In this document: positions 24,071-35,711 of the stretch, one piece after another
Layout of the letters: each line of letters opens with the position of its first letter
Numbering within the stretch: the stretch's first letter is position 1
DNA from: Geosiphon pyriformis
Taxonomy: Eukaryota > Glomeromycota > Glomeromycetes > Archaeosporales > Geosiphonaceae
NCBI GenBank assembly: GCA_016748015.1
Contig: JAAOMT010000009.1
Location: 1,527,020 to 1,591,019, forward strand
DNA length: 64,000 nucleotides
Direction: 5' to 3'
Notes under the pieces: model-generated
Told to the model about the DNA's origin: nothing
The model's input: only the letters and a program-made list of their open reading frames with translations
Database searches by the model: none
Program-made: the position numbers and the translations under genes

Positions 24071-24758
24071 AAATTGAACAACTGAAAGAGTATATAAAGA
24101 CACGGTATAAGTGACAAAAGACAACAGAAAAATAGAAATTACTGATAACATTTACTCATTAGCACAACAACTCTTTCAATTAATACAACAACAAGAGATG
24201 GAAATTACAATTAACCAACAAACTATCAAATATACAAACACCAAAAAAAGAACACAAGATAAAACATGAAGAAAAACAGAAAACACTGTTGACAAAATAA
24301 TTGTAAAAGTGAAACTGGCAATAGAAATACAACCAAAAATAACCCAATATTAAGAGTTGACTATAAAAACTTGGAATTGGTGGATACAACAATTTCCAAG
24401 AAACTTTTGTTACTTTTATTTGGGACAACACTTGAATATTTAGGGCTTGTACATGGATAAAATGAAATGATTATTTGACACAACAATATTACAACAACTA
24501 AAACAATTTGTGGGGAAGAACAATTTGACCACACAAGCAAGAGCCATTTATTGACTACACACTGGATTTCAAGATCGACCAGAAATTTTACTCAATCCAA
24601 AAATAAACTCCATTACTATTAACCAAATAGAAAAAATAACCAATGCTCAATTTGAAGAATTACAAAACAAGATAGCACAAATAATTCTGAAAAAAGAAAT
24701 TCAAGAAATATTCAAAGATAGAGAATTAGAATTAGGAGATTTTGATAGAGCTCAATAA
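24071..24758 (+). pseudogene. Element A post-integrase coding region, unknown
   Basis: The integrase frame continues, with stops, for about 230 codons up to the polypurine tract: YSLAQQLFQLIQQQ, WNWWIQQFPRNFCYFYLG, TGFQDRPEILLNPK, FKDRELELGDFDRAQ. No transmembrane segment or signal peptide typical of an envelope protein is seen, and I recognise no domain. Elements B and C have different ORFs in the same place. It may be a C-terminal extension of integrase or a separate accessory protein. Confidence 0.6.
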
Positions 24759-24775
24759 TAAAAAGAAGAAAATAA
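24759..24775 (+). promoter_or_regulatory. Element A polypurine tract
   Basis: The purine-rich AAAAAGAAGAAAATAA lies immediately 5' of the 3' LTR, the usual site that primes plus-strand synthesis. Elements B (GAGAAGGAAG, near 40780) and C (GAAAAGGATGA, near 49785) have purine stretches in the same position. Confidence 0.7.
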
Positions 24776-25627
24776 TGTTACTTATAGAATATAAAAAGTA
24801 TATTAGCATATAAATTAGCCAATTAGAAATAACCATAGTAAATATGAAATTCCAGAATTCTTTTCAAAGGAATTACATAATTCCAGGAATTTTAGGATTC
24901 TCATACAAGGAATTGCAGGATCTCAAAATTCCAGGATTCTTCTCAAAGAAATTGCAGGATTCCAGAAATTCCAGAATTCCTGGTGTAAAAAATTAAGAAA
25001 TTGAGGAATCTTAATTATGTATATATAGCAGTAGTGTTAAAAGTAGAAAAAACAGACCTTTCAGGTTAGATTTAATTTAAACAATCTTCCACATCACAAA
25101 TATCAATAAATAATTATTTGGTATCTCAAATCTATTCTTTATTATCAACACTTCATGTTGATAATAATTGATACTTAAACATACTGGAACAATAGCTCTT
25201 GATCATGGCTATTGACGGAATACTAACATTCATTGTCTTGGCTTATTTTTCTTTTATTTTCTTTTATTTTTGTTATTTCTTTGTCTTACTAATTAATTGA
25301 AAATTAAGTACTGAGTTATTGACATCAAGGATAGCCTAATAAAAGACCCCAAAAAAAGGGTATAAGAATTAAGAATTTAAGGATAGCTTATCAGAAGAGC
25401 ATTTTTGCCAAATTACCAGCCACCATGCTGAGAAAAAAATCGACAGAATTGCGATTCTGGAAGGCTACTAAAAAGATAACAATTGAATCTCTGTCTATTA
25501 TACAAAGAACTCCACAACAAAACCTTCAGATCAACAAGACCTTCAGAAGCTAACATTATTAAATCAATTGAGTACCAAATTATAAATTTGTTATTTGATT
25601 TGAGATTCCAAATAATCAACTGTAATA
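24776..25627 (+). repeat. Element A 3' LTR (852 bp)
   Basis: Begins TGTTACTTATAG and ends CAACTGTAATA, followed by CCAT of LINE copy 3. Identical in length to the 5' LTR. Differences between the two are scattered substitutions, many of them transitions. Confidence 0.92.
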
Positions 25628-25631
25628 CCAT

Positions 25632-27402
25632 GTAATCTCAATCAGTACTATCAGTCTAATATTAGTGAAAGTGTCCTCCCAATCATAAGGTTTAAGAATC
25701 ATGGAAACCCAAAATCTCTTCTATTGCTTAGGAACTTTTCCAAATTTTAGACACCTATTGAAAATGCTCAAAAGATCATTGAGAACAAAAAAATTACTGT
25801 GCTTCCAAAGTTCATTGGGAATGCCAGAAAGCCCAACAGTTTTGCCATCCAGCAAGTCTCTGATGATCTGCAGAAGTTCTTTTATGCTAATATTACACAT
25901 AATTCCAAAAAATGTATCATCATCTATGTGACTTAAAGAAGCATATTGAACAGACTAACAACTCAGCAGAGCACCAGAAACCAAGTGTTTCTTCATCCAA
26001 CCTTCTATTATAGTATCAATTGAAGACTTGACAGTCTGAAACTCCAAGATAAGCTTATTGTTAACAATCAAATGATCAAAAACCATCTTTCTAAAAGGTC
26101 AATCTAGAATGCTTTTTATCATTTATCTCTTATTCAAACAAAAATTTTCCATGTGTTTTGACACAGTTTTCCTGATGAAATCATCCTTAACAATTCTGAA
26201 TTTGTGATACTTGGATCTGCGGTAACTTCTTTTGACAACCAAAACATGATGTAAAATATCCTCAACTTTATCACCCTTATTGATCATAATACACACCTTG
26301 GATGCCTCTTTGTCATTTATGCCTGCCCAGGTATCAACCAAGCAGTTAGTTTTCATACTCAGACCTGAATTTAAACTACTAACAATTTTGGACATCAGTA
26401 ATTCCAACTTGTGAAACTTAGAAGACAATTTGTTCCTTATACTATTAAACTCACTAAACCAGAGTCTGGAGAATATTTTATCAGGAAAATTCATTACCAC
26501 CCCTTTAAGAATATCTCACATGTTGTTCAAATTACTACTGTGTTCTACAGCATAAAAACTAACTGAATTCTTCAAAAATTTGTCAGAAGAGCACTTCATA
26601 AAATATTTCCATTCATTAATATCCATGCTTTTTAGCTTGAATTTCCAATGATCTTTATTTGTTTGTTTGCATAAAACCCTTAATTAAACATCCAAAAGCC
26701 CACTCAAGCCTACTAAAACTAAAACAGCTTTGTAATTAGTATCAAAAAATTCAAATACAGAGTTAACTCTATGACCAGTCACAGCTAAAATAAGAGTCTT
26801 ACTAATCATGATGTAATCAATAGCTTTTTCAACATCTTTTGAGTTGCTCTATATAAAGGCTTCAGCCAAAAGATGTTTACCAAAAGAATTGACCAAGTTC
26901 AGACCCAAACAAAATCCATAACTCGCACTTTTTTAGAACTGTTTTTATTGAAATTACCACCCAAAATCACAAAACTGCTGAAATTAACCACCTAAGTTAT
27001 GAAAGAATTAATACCAGACATCTGTTCAAATCAGCCACTTGAAGAGACACAAGCATACAAACCAATAATTGAAACTGAAACTCTGCTCTTAAAAAGGAGA
27101 TGCACTGAAACAATGTAACCAGGAACTTCTTCTATCTTGGAAACATGTCAAGCTAAAGAATTGTTCATAATTATCACCACTCCAGTCCTAAGAAACCCAC
27201 TATCTAGATCAGATGTAAAAATACACACACCTTCAAACTTGTTCATAATCCATAGCCTAATGCCAGGTTTTAATTTTGTTTTAGTAACAATAGACACCAT
27301 ATTACCTGATTTTTTGTGCCAATAAACAACATCTTCTTGCTTGGCAGGAACATTAAAACTTCAAACATTACAAGTAGCAAACTTCCATATTAACTCAGTC
27401 AT
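25632..27402 (-). pseudogene. LINE copy 3 ORF2, N-terminal half (endonuclease, RT start)
   Basis: It starts at the ATG overlapping the ORF1 stop (ATGA at 27399-27402). The endonuclease is badly decayed: TKTKLK, GLYACVS, and GGNFNKN where GGDFNE is expected (Asp to Asn). A clearer block at 26123-26500 (KFHKLELLMSKIVSSLNSG, KRSYRRSKYHKFR, HMENFCLNKR) matches the linker of copies 1 and 2. The RT start (LLDGKTVGLSGIPNEL on the minus strand, near 25800) precedes the LTR insertion. Confidence 0.8.
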
Positions 27403-29276
27403 TGAGAGAAAAGAACAACAGAAACCAAACTAGCATTGTCTATTTTGGCTAAAAGGCCCACAACCATAATTGACAGATTGTTTAAAGTGTTCTCTAACTT
27501 TTTAATAACAGAGGAATCAAACACTACTGCTTTCATCTTAGTCTTACTATTAGTGGCCACACCCAAACTCTTATTCATTACTATATCCACCCCTTGACTT
27601 TGTGATAAAAAGATTGCCAATAGCTGACATCCAGAACTAGACTGAGAAACCATTAGTCCAAGTGCATCCAACCTCTTAGCCAGCTTACCAACTTGCTCTG
27701 CGAGGCTGGTGAGACTGTGCTTAAGAGCAGCAAACCTATCATTGATTTTATTTGCAACTAGTAGGGATGGCTTTATCTCTGAAGAAGAGCCAACATTTGC
27801 CAAAACATTTTGACTAGAGAGAGGAGGGAAAGAAGACCCATTAACAACTTTTGTCCAGAAGAGACCACCAAAAGAAACTAGATGAGCAATAAAAGTCTGT
27901 TTTTTCTTATATATATTGGCCAAATGGACCTAATCTTGAGAAGACACCATTTATTTCTCATGAACACCAGAAAATCTACTCAATAAACAAAAATCAGAAA
28001 TATGACCAGATTGTTTACACTTGGCACAACAGGCCAGAGAAAGACTATCTCAGTACAAATTCACACTCTTAAAAACAGGCAGAGAATCAATGGCAGCCAA
28101 TTTGGATGCCTTATCACTAAAACAAATTACAGTGCACCTATCACGAACATACATAGCCAAATTACAGCCAATAAAACAAGTTTTCCCATCATAAGATGCC
28201 AACAAACCAAAAAGATTATGGACAGTGGTGCCAACTGGTAATATGTACAGCAGTGCCCAATGTTGATTCCTTAATACTCATGTTTGTTTGTTATCAATTG
28301 TCTTCCCTACACAAACAGAGTTTTTTTCCATGAGAACAGACCATTTAGCTGTGACCAAATCAGCTATCTCAGATAATTCAAATTTTATTAAAGCCTTTTA
28401 TTACAGGCCAATCAGTTATATCTTGATTAATACAATCTTGTCAAACTTGAAAAAAACTGATTTCACAGCCAATTTGGGAAGATCAACTGAAATTTTCTTG
28501 ATAACAATTTCCTGATCCAAATGTTTGTTTACCTGTCTAACATTATTATTAACTAAAATTGTTTTACTGATAGCCAATTTCTTTGCCTTTTTTAAACTCA
28601 TTTCAGAGATAAATGAAGATTTGATAATTCCTGAGAATTTTGAGAAAGCAAAGGTTTCCCTAAAACCATCAATTCAATAAAAGATTTTTTTTATTGAAAT
28701 CAATTTGTTACTAACAGTTTTGCCTAGAATAGCCAAAAGCTCAATATCTAATGTGAATAATTTTACTGGCTCAAAGCTCCTCTTTTCCAGAACATGTGAC
28801 TTGGCACTTGGCAGCTGATTGAAGCCATTAAACTTGGAAAAAAGGAGCTTCAGAATGTTATCAACATTACTCATATTATTAAAAGAAGGTTTCTTTAGTA
28901 GTTGTTCCAGAACATATGTCCATGTTCATGTCTTTCTCAAAGTTATATCATCCACCATATTATTAGCTTCGAAACTGTTGAAATCCATGTAACTTGTCTC
29001 CTCTGTCACCATGTTGTCCATGTTTTCCAAATCAGACACCCCACTAATACTAATATCCTTACTTTCCACTTTGCTACTCCAAGACACTTTGCATTCCAGA
29101 TTGCTAGCTTGTAAAATATTACCAGGAATAGGACCAGCTGACAAATCTATCACACCACTAGTAATTCCAGGAATTTTAGACTTCTTGTATGAAGGGCCAC
29201 AAAAGTATATGCTCTCAATGTATGTTTTTTTATTATTATTAGACCCCCACCTTAACCAAAATGAAATTAGAACCAT
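27399..29276 (-). pseudogene. LINE copy 3 ORF1: RRM-like, CCHC knuckle, coiled coil
   Basis: One frame with few stops. The basic, Ser-containing N-terminus (YFCGPSYKKSKIPG) parallels copy 2. The RRM-like middle part is VDLPKLAVKSVFFKFDKIVLIKI near 28430-28490. The zinc knuckle CAKCKQSGHISDFC (C-x2-C-x4-H-x4-C, near 28000) is intact, unlike in copy 2. The C-terminal part LAEQVGKLAKRLDALG near 27660-27720 is coiled-coil-like. Probable RNA-binding ORF1 protein. Confidence 0.78.
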
Positions 29277-29430
29277 TAGCAGAAGAGTCTATTGATTCTA
29301 TTACAACAAAAAGAGGAAAGTCAAAAGAAATAATTAGAAAAGAAACAAGAGGATAAGAGAAAAAGACTAATTAAAGCTTCGATAAAATTTTACTCTCATC
29401 ATGGTAAGAAGATTGACAAGAGAAAAAAAT

Positions 29431-29656
29431 TTTTTTTTTTTTATTTGATTAATTTAATTTTTAAAATTAAATAATTTAATAAATTAAGTTATATATAAAA
29501 ATATAATTTGGTTTGTTTTTAAAACCAGTAAAAATTAATTAAAATTTAATATATTAAACAATTTAATTATATTTTAATCAAAACTAATTTTAATAAATAT
29601 ATTGTTATTATTATTTAAATAAAAAAAAATGTAATAACTCTTTGTTTCCTTAATTT
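29431..29656. other. AT-rich gap between divergent LINE copies 3 and 4
   Basis: It starts with a run of T, then A/T-rich DNA without an ORF. It separates the 5' ends of copy 3 (-) and copy 4 (+), which therefore lie head to head. Confidence 0.6.
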
Positions 29657-31889
29657 TATGACCATAACCAGAGCAAAAAGTAAAAAAGCTGTATCTGATA
29701 TCTGTTCTGAGATATTTAATAAAATTTCAACCAGAAGAGCTTTCTCTGTTGTAGAAGCAACTAGACAGAACATTTTAAAAGTTTTTCCTTTACCCAGTAA
29801 TCATGAAAAGCTGCCTTTGGTAGCTACTAAGACAACTTCCTCATCTTTGGCTGGTTTTTCACCAGTCAAAGTTTCTTTAAAGAGACATACTTGGGTTAGT
29901 TCCAGTATTGCCTCCACTCCTACTAAGACCCCAAAAGTGTTTAATAATAGACCAGTTAACAAGCTGGTATTCTCCTCCATAGCTTCAACATCTGGTGCTT
30001 CTAGCATCTCCTCTTCAAAAAAAATGGTCAAAAAAACCAAAAGTTCAGAAAAGTGGAAGCAGTTACTTGTCTCTGCTATTGTTACACTGAACCCTTTTGT
30101 GGTTTCCAATGAGATTTTAGATAAGATCTCCATAGCATCATCTGGCATGTCATCTAAAATAGACCAAGATCAATTACTGACTGTATTGCCAAATATGATG
30201 TCTTTCAGCAGATTTTTGTCAGTTCTGGAAGCAAAACAATTTTCTCCTGTTGGGTCACCTGTTCTTGAACTGGGCTGATTAAATAGAAACTGAATCATCT
30301 CTTTCTCCAGTTTCTGGTGTTACTTCTAGTGGTATCTAGGAAACTATTTCTAGTCATCAAAGGTTTGCTAAGTGGGTGGCCTCTATTCTGGTGCCTGATG
30401 CTATTTTCAAGATCAAATTGGCTTATATTAAGACTGTTTTTCAGTCTGTGCATGGTTTTTTAGGTGCAAAATCAGTTGCAAAAGACAATGTGAAGCTTTT
30501 TTGTATGGAGTTTGCTTCCCAAATCTCTTTGGATACTGCATTTTTGGTTGAGCTTACAAGTTTTGTTTACCTTGCCACTCTTAAGATTGCCAAGTTTTTG
30601 GTAGTTTCTGAGTTTGGCTCCCCTTCTGCTGCTGTTGTACTGCATAATATGCCTTTGGGTATATCTGCTATTGACATTAAGACAGTCCTCAGTGTTTTTG
30701 GTGTGGTTACTCATGTTGTGCTGAAATCTGCCAGCATTTGGCAGTATGTGGTGGTCTATTTTGAGAATTTGGTTGCTGCCACATCTGCTCTCAATCACTG
30801 GTCAGTTTTGGTAGACAAGAATAGTGTTCAGATTTTTCCTTTTGTGAATTAACAAGAAACAATTGTGTCTTGTGATAGGTTTAAGGCCAAGTTGATCAAC
30901 CTTTCTCTTGGTTGTACTGCATTTGAAATCAGTGATATGGTTTTTCAAGTTGGTAGTTGGACTTGTTTTATTTCTCAGTCTTCTGATTCTGGTCATTATT
31001 TTTGTTTTGCTCTGGTTATATTTGGCTCTTGAGCTGATTTGGACCTTGCTGTTGTTAAAACTAGTACACTAAGAAAGTACCATATCTGGTGGAAAACTCC
31101 TGGTTGTCAGCATTGTTTTCAGTATTAAAAGATAGGCCACTTGGCTGTGAACTATAAGGTTGCTTCACTTTTCCTTTCTAAGGCTCCCAAGATATTTAAA
31201 CTATATTTTGTTGGTTCTTTGTCTTATGCAAAGGCATCTGTTCTTCCTGTTCTTTTTGAGTTTCCTTCTTTGGTGGCTGCTGCTCTTCTTGTTGCTGTTG
31301 TAAATTTTTTGGTGTTTTCTCAGCTGGTGTCTCTAGAATCTGATTTGGCCAAGCTTTCTGTTTTGATTGAATCTATTGTTAAGCCTGTTGGCTCTATGGT
31401 CAAAGTTTTTGAACAATTTATTAATAGTAATCTGGTTTCAAGTTCTGCTCTTGGCCTCAGAGTCAATAAGATTTTGGTTCACATGAGTACCTTTTAGTAG
31501 AACTGTTGGTAAGTTGGAGTAAAAAGTGGTTGCTCTGAAAACTAAGTGTAATTTTGAAGATGTTGATATATCTGGCCTTCATGTAAGTTTGTTATTTTTT
31601 AATGATAATATGTTTTCTAATTTGATGTCTCTTTAAGAACATGAATCTGCTGCTATAAAGACTGATGTCTTTAAAACAGCTGAATAGTTGGTTGGATTAG
31701 TTAATAATAGTGCTACATTATTTGAGATTGTTCAAAGAATGTCTTCTTTGGGTAAGTTTTCTTCTGGTGCATCAACATAGTATAGTCTGAACTGGCTTGA
31801 GTAGCTAATTACATGTAGTAAGTGTATAAACCATATTTAGCTTTGGATTACTTAGTTTGGTTCTAATTTTTAGATAATAGTTGGGCCAT
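29657..31889 (+). mobile_element. LINE copy 4: ORF1 joined to a 3' UTR, no ORF2
   Basis: An ORF1-type coding region (29658 to about 31500) is followed after about 280 bp by sequence matching the family's 3' UTR (CTGAACTGGCTTGAGTAGCT at 31785 against CTGACTGGCCCGAGTGGCTG in copy 1). The whole endonuclease/RT/RNase H ORF is absent. The element is cut at its 3' end by the 5' LTR of element B at 31890. It could be an internal deletion or a non-autonomous subfamily mobilised by full-length LINEs. Confidence 0.75.
29658..31497 (+). pseudogene. LINE copy 4 ORF1 (RRM-like, knuckle, coiled coil)
   Basis: Starts at ATG 29658. Residues 1-206 are basic and Ser/Thr-rich (MTITRAKSKKA, SSSKKMVKKTKSSEKWKQL) and open. 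After stops comes a region with RRM-like halves near 30640-30840 (VVLHNMPLGISAIDIKTVLSVFGVVTH as the RNP-2 side, then WQYVVVYF as the RNP-1 side). A knuckle relic, CQHCFQY...GHLAVNY, near 31110-31155 has its last Cys replaced by Tyr. The C-terminal hydrophobic/heptad segment is LESDLAKLSVLIESIVKPVGS near 31335-31400. Stops are mostly TGA, TAA and TAG at positions consistent with transitions. Confidence 0.72.
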
Positions 31890-32867
31890 TGTTATCAGAT
31901 GAAATTAGAGATATTATTTAGCATGAAATTATCTTTATAATCCTTATTATTAATTAGCATATATTATCATTTCAAATTATCACTTATTATATTAGCAAAA
32001 ATGTCTGAAATTATCATTTAATTAATAACTCAATTTGTACATAACACAGATGTAACCTAATTGTGATGATCAATCATGCAATACTCTGAAATACATAACA
32101 TTCAAAAGTTCACTGAAATTTGTAGAAATTCATCGAAATAATTGATAGTTCACCAAAATATCTATTAGTTTGCAGAAATAACTTGTAGTTCACCAAAATG
32201 TATCTTTAGTTCAGCAAAATTGTAGAAAAGAGCAAAGTTCAAGTTCATAGAATAGTGTTATGACAAATTGTATAAAAGAAGAGCTTCTTTTTTCAAGAAA
32301 ATGTATCTTACTTCAGATTTAACAATTAAAATCATCCTTTATACACAAAAACAAAATAAAATATCAAATAATTTGAAAAATCAAATTCTTAATTATTTCC
32401 CTTTGAAATTAACCAATTCCTACTAAACAGTTTGAAATTGATTAGCTACCAATTTCAGTAAACTGTTAGTGACTCCAGGCCTGAATAAAAAACGTTTCTC
32501 TTAACAGAATTCTATTTCTTTTACATTTTTTTTACTTCTTTTTTATTTTTTTATAATCATTAGGATAGCCTATGAATGTGATTCCTGTAGAAAAGTTGAC
32601 TTTCACAGCAAAGTAACTACACATTTTTTAGTAAGCTTCCAGATGAGCAATTTCTGGGAAAGAGTTGACATTTACTACAACATAACTACATAAAGTAACT
32701 GGCATGGAATTGGCTATTCTACTTATAAGCCCAGCAGTTCAAATTATAGGAGATAATTTGAATATAAATTCAGTTACTAGAGGTTCAACTACTTCCTAGA
32801 AATGTGAATTCGCAGCAAGTCAACATTAACAACATTCAAGAAAAGAGACCAAAAACCTCTGGTAACA
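31890..32867 (+). repeat. Element B 5' LTR (978 bp)
   Basis: Starts TGTTATCAGATG, ends CCTCTGGTAACA. A TATA-like TATAAAAGAAGAGC lies near 32270. It is similar throughout to 40792-41780 and to the solo LTR at 18863-19866. Confidence 0.92.
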
Positions 32868-32869
32868 TT

Positions 32870-32878
32870 TGGTGCTCT
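32870..32878 (+). promoter_or_regulatory. Element B primer-binding site
   Basis: TGGTGCTCT, two bases after the 5' LTR, identical in sequence and spacing to element A. Confidence 0.8.
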
Positions 32879-33125
32879 CCTACAGAAACAACACAGCAAA
32901 AACAACTTCAAAGTGGTGACCACACCAGATGCAACAACTCTAAAGTATTACCAGTCAATTTACACCCACTGCAAGCAAATATTCAACATTCCAGACAGAA
33001 TTAAAGTTGTCAAGAAATCAGTATACTAATACATTAAAAACCGCATCAACAATTATCTTTTTGGAAATTACAATATCTCAGAAGTTAGAAGCAATCTTTA
33101 CAATAATTTAGCACACTATTTACAG

Positions 33126-34680
33126 TTGGGAACTGAAGACCTTAACAGTGAAACACTTGCCACTTACTTTCAAAAACTTAATTTTAACATTATCAGGTAC
33201 TGTGAAGAAACATATCCAGTGCAGTCTCAATACTCTATTGATTTTGAATCAAAGACAGAAACAAGCAACAAAGGCAAACAAAAATTGAAGCAATACTCAA
33301 AAACCACTTCAAATACTTCAATACTACCAAAAACAACTGCCAAACACTTACAAACACCTGAACAAAGAACCAGTTTAAAACTTCTACTTACTATTACACT
33401 TTTTCCAGCTTTACTTGCACAAGCACAAATACCTAATTCACCCTTAAATTGATTTGCAAGACTAGAAAATTTTACATCATTCAGAAGTCTCACCAGACAA
33501 CAAGAACCCCTTCAAACTAGTTCCAATCTCCTTGACTTTCTAGCTGAAAATTGAAGTAAACACTCTGAGACAACAGTGAACAAAAAAAATGACTCTAAAA
33601 TATCTGAAGAAAAATCAATAGACAGTGAAAACAAAAAAGATGAAATGACAGCATACATCACAAAAATCCCTGAATTTAATGAAGAAGACATTGAGACCAG
33701 TCCCTAAGAATGGCTCGACCAAGTTACTAAAGCTGGAGATGCAAATGGATGGAATGCTGCCAGAATATTAAGAACAATTCCCTACTTTCTCAAAGGAACA
33801 GCAGACAAATGGTTTGAAAACTTGACCACCCTTTTTAATAACTAAACAGCTTTCAAAACTGCCTTCTTAGAACAATTCACTGATAACAACACCTCAATCA
33901 CACTTCGAAATTGTTTTCACAATATTAAACAAGAACCCTCCAAATCTGTTATAACTTATATTGAAAAATTCAACAAATTTCTCAGATGAATTTGCCAACT
34001 TGAAACTAATGATTATTATTCCAATGCTTAAATCTTGGATCAATTTATCACTGGTTTAAAGAATAAACTGATTAAAAATGTCCGTTCACATGTCCCAGAA
34101 GATTTAAACTCTGCCATTCAGCATGCAAAGAGATATGAAATGGCCATAGAAGAAGCCAATCGTACAAAACTTGTGAACTTAGCCATTGGAGAGACTAGCT
34201 CAGCAGCTAAAAAAAAAATTGACCAACTCACAAAGAAAGTTGAAAACTATTTCACCAACCAACAACAACAGCAATCCCAAAGATATCAACCACTTCAAAG
34301 ACATAATCAAAACAACTTCACATCATCCTCTACTAACCAGTCTTAGAATTGCCATTACTGTGGAATTCCTGGCCACTGGAAAAGAGATTGCAGAAAGCTA
34401 CAACAAAACCAACAAAACAGAAGTAATCAACATTACCCTTTGCCACAACAATCTTATTACTAACCACCACTACTACCAGCTTACTATCCACCAAGACCAC
34501 AATATCAAACCGACTACTATCAACCTGTTCCACAGCCAATGCAACAACAGTATTGACAACCCATTCAACATTACCAAGTACCTGCTCAAAGATTGGTTCA
34601 ACAAAACCAATTTGTACCACAAAACCAATTCACAACAAACAACAACAGAACCAACCCAAATAACCAATTAGTTCCCTGAA
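33126..34680 (+). pseudogene. Element B gag
   Basis: The capsid core near 33690-34200 (EWLDQVTKAGDANGWNAA, IPYFLKGTADKWFENL, SVITYIEKFNKFLR) is followed by an intact zinc knuckle CHYCGIPGHWKRDC near 34350-34392 and a Gln/Pro/Tyr-rich tail. The upstream part (from 33126) is a variable N-terminal region. In-frame stops at 33450, 33552, 33705, 33843, 33987, 34029, 34344 and 34677 are all single transitions away from Trp, Gln or Arg codons. No frameshift is seen. Gag would form the particle and bind RNA. Confidence 0.85.
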
Positions 34681-34844
34681 ATCCAGCTCAGCCAAAATTC
34701 ACCCATTATCATACTCAACCTAGCTATCTTACAATACCTGAAGAACAGGATTTTCACCATACTGCACTCTCGGAAGGTAGAGCTACAGCACAACAACAAC
34801 AAAACCCTTCTTATACTCCTACCACAATCCCACCAGCCAGAATT

Positions 34845-35711
34845 GCTGAAAATGCCAACCTTTCAGATATATTCCCTTTTGAGTTCGAAGCAAATGAGTC
34901 ATCATTCCTACTTAGCAATGCAGCCACCAACAAACAAAAAGCAATCACAGCTATGTACACTGAAGCAGAAGTTGAAGGAAAGGCAATTCACTTGATCCTA
35001 AACAGTAGATCCACTGGAAGTATTATCACCTACTAGTTAATGCAACAGTTAAAGAAAAATGTTGACTGACCAGCTCAAACAGTAATTGTTACTGCCAATG
35101 GCATGAAAAAGACTCCAGTAGAAGAAATTGACAATTTTCCGTTCACTCTTGATGAAATCACCATTCCAGTCAAAGTTCTTGTAATAGACATGCCCCAGTA
35201 TTAAGCTCTTGTTGGAAATGATTGGCTCCAAAAAGCCAATGCAAAATTAGACTGGGAAATCCAAGAATTACAACTCTTCTATCAAGGACAACATACCTGA
35301 ATACCCACTACTTGTGGTACATTCAACAAATGCTCTAAAAAAGCCCCAGCTTTTGAATTCGAACCGGAAGAAAAAAAACCTATCATTGAAACATTTATGG
35401 CACTTGGATCAACCTCCAATTGGGCTGATGAAACTGAACAACAGTACTTTTCAACAAATGATTCTTCTGAAACAAAAAAACCAGTGACAACCAGATGGAA
35501 TGTCTCCTATTCAAAACCAGAATCATGAAAACAACGCTCTTACATTCCACTCAAATGCAAAAATTGCCACAAAAAACTCTCATTAATGGGAGCCTGCATT
35601 TCACCTGAAGAAGAATATGAAAATCATACTTGTTATTACTGCAAGGCTTGCTACAGAGAACAATGGGGCCATCTAATAAAAAGAAGCAGAAAATAGGACA
35701 ACACCCCTTGT
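34845..35711 (+). pseudogene. Element B aspartic protease and zinc-ribbon-like block
   Basis: Protease: GKAIHLILNSRSTGSIITY near 34980-35035 is the D-S-G region with Asn in place of Asp and Arg in place of Gly; VGNDWLQKANAKLDW is near 35210. Next comes a Cys-rich block (CKNCHKKL near 35561, CYYCKACYREQWG near 35630, CLTCGDML near 35710) with paired C-x2-C motifs that could bind zinc. Element A has an equivalent block. The joint role with the dUTPase that follows is unknown. Confidence 0.8.

Larger units (their letters stand above)
14598..25627 (+). mobile_element. Ty3/Gypsy LTR retrotransposon, family A
   Basis: An 11-kb element bounded by two 852-bp LTRs, with short inverted LTR ends (TATTAC or TGTTAC ... 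GTAATA). It is flanked by a 4-bp target duplication with one mismatch (TCAT 14594-14597, CCAT 25628-25631) inside LINE copy 3. Domain order is gag with zinc knuckle, aspartic protease, Cys-rich region, dUTPase, RT, RNase H, integrase, then a 3' accessory region. A 1-kb solo LTR of family B is inserted in it. Stops, frameshifts and mutated catalytic residues make it inactive. Confidence 0.93.
25628..29430 (-). mobile_element. LINE copy 3, 5' segment
   Basis: Continuation of LINE copy 3 beyond element A: start of ORF2, ORF1 and a 5' leader ending at a T-run (29431-29442 on +). The minus-strand leader shares its last stretch (CTCTT..., CATGATGAGAG) in degraded form with copy 2. Removing 14598-25627 plus one 4-bp duplication rejoins the RT gene collinearly with copy 2. 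Confidence 0.87.

Noticed and set aside
34333-34671. Minus-strand ORFs of about 95 and 64 codons in element B gag
   Set aside because: Val-rich shadow translations of the Gln/Pro/Tyr-rich gag tail; no independent motif.
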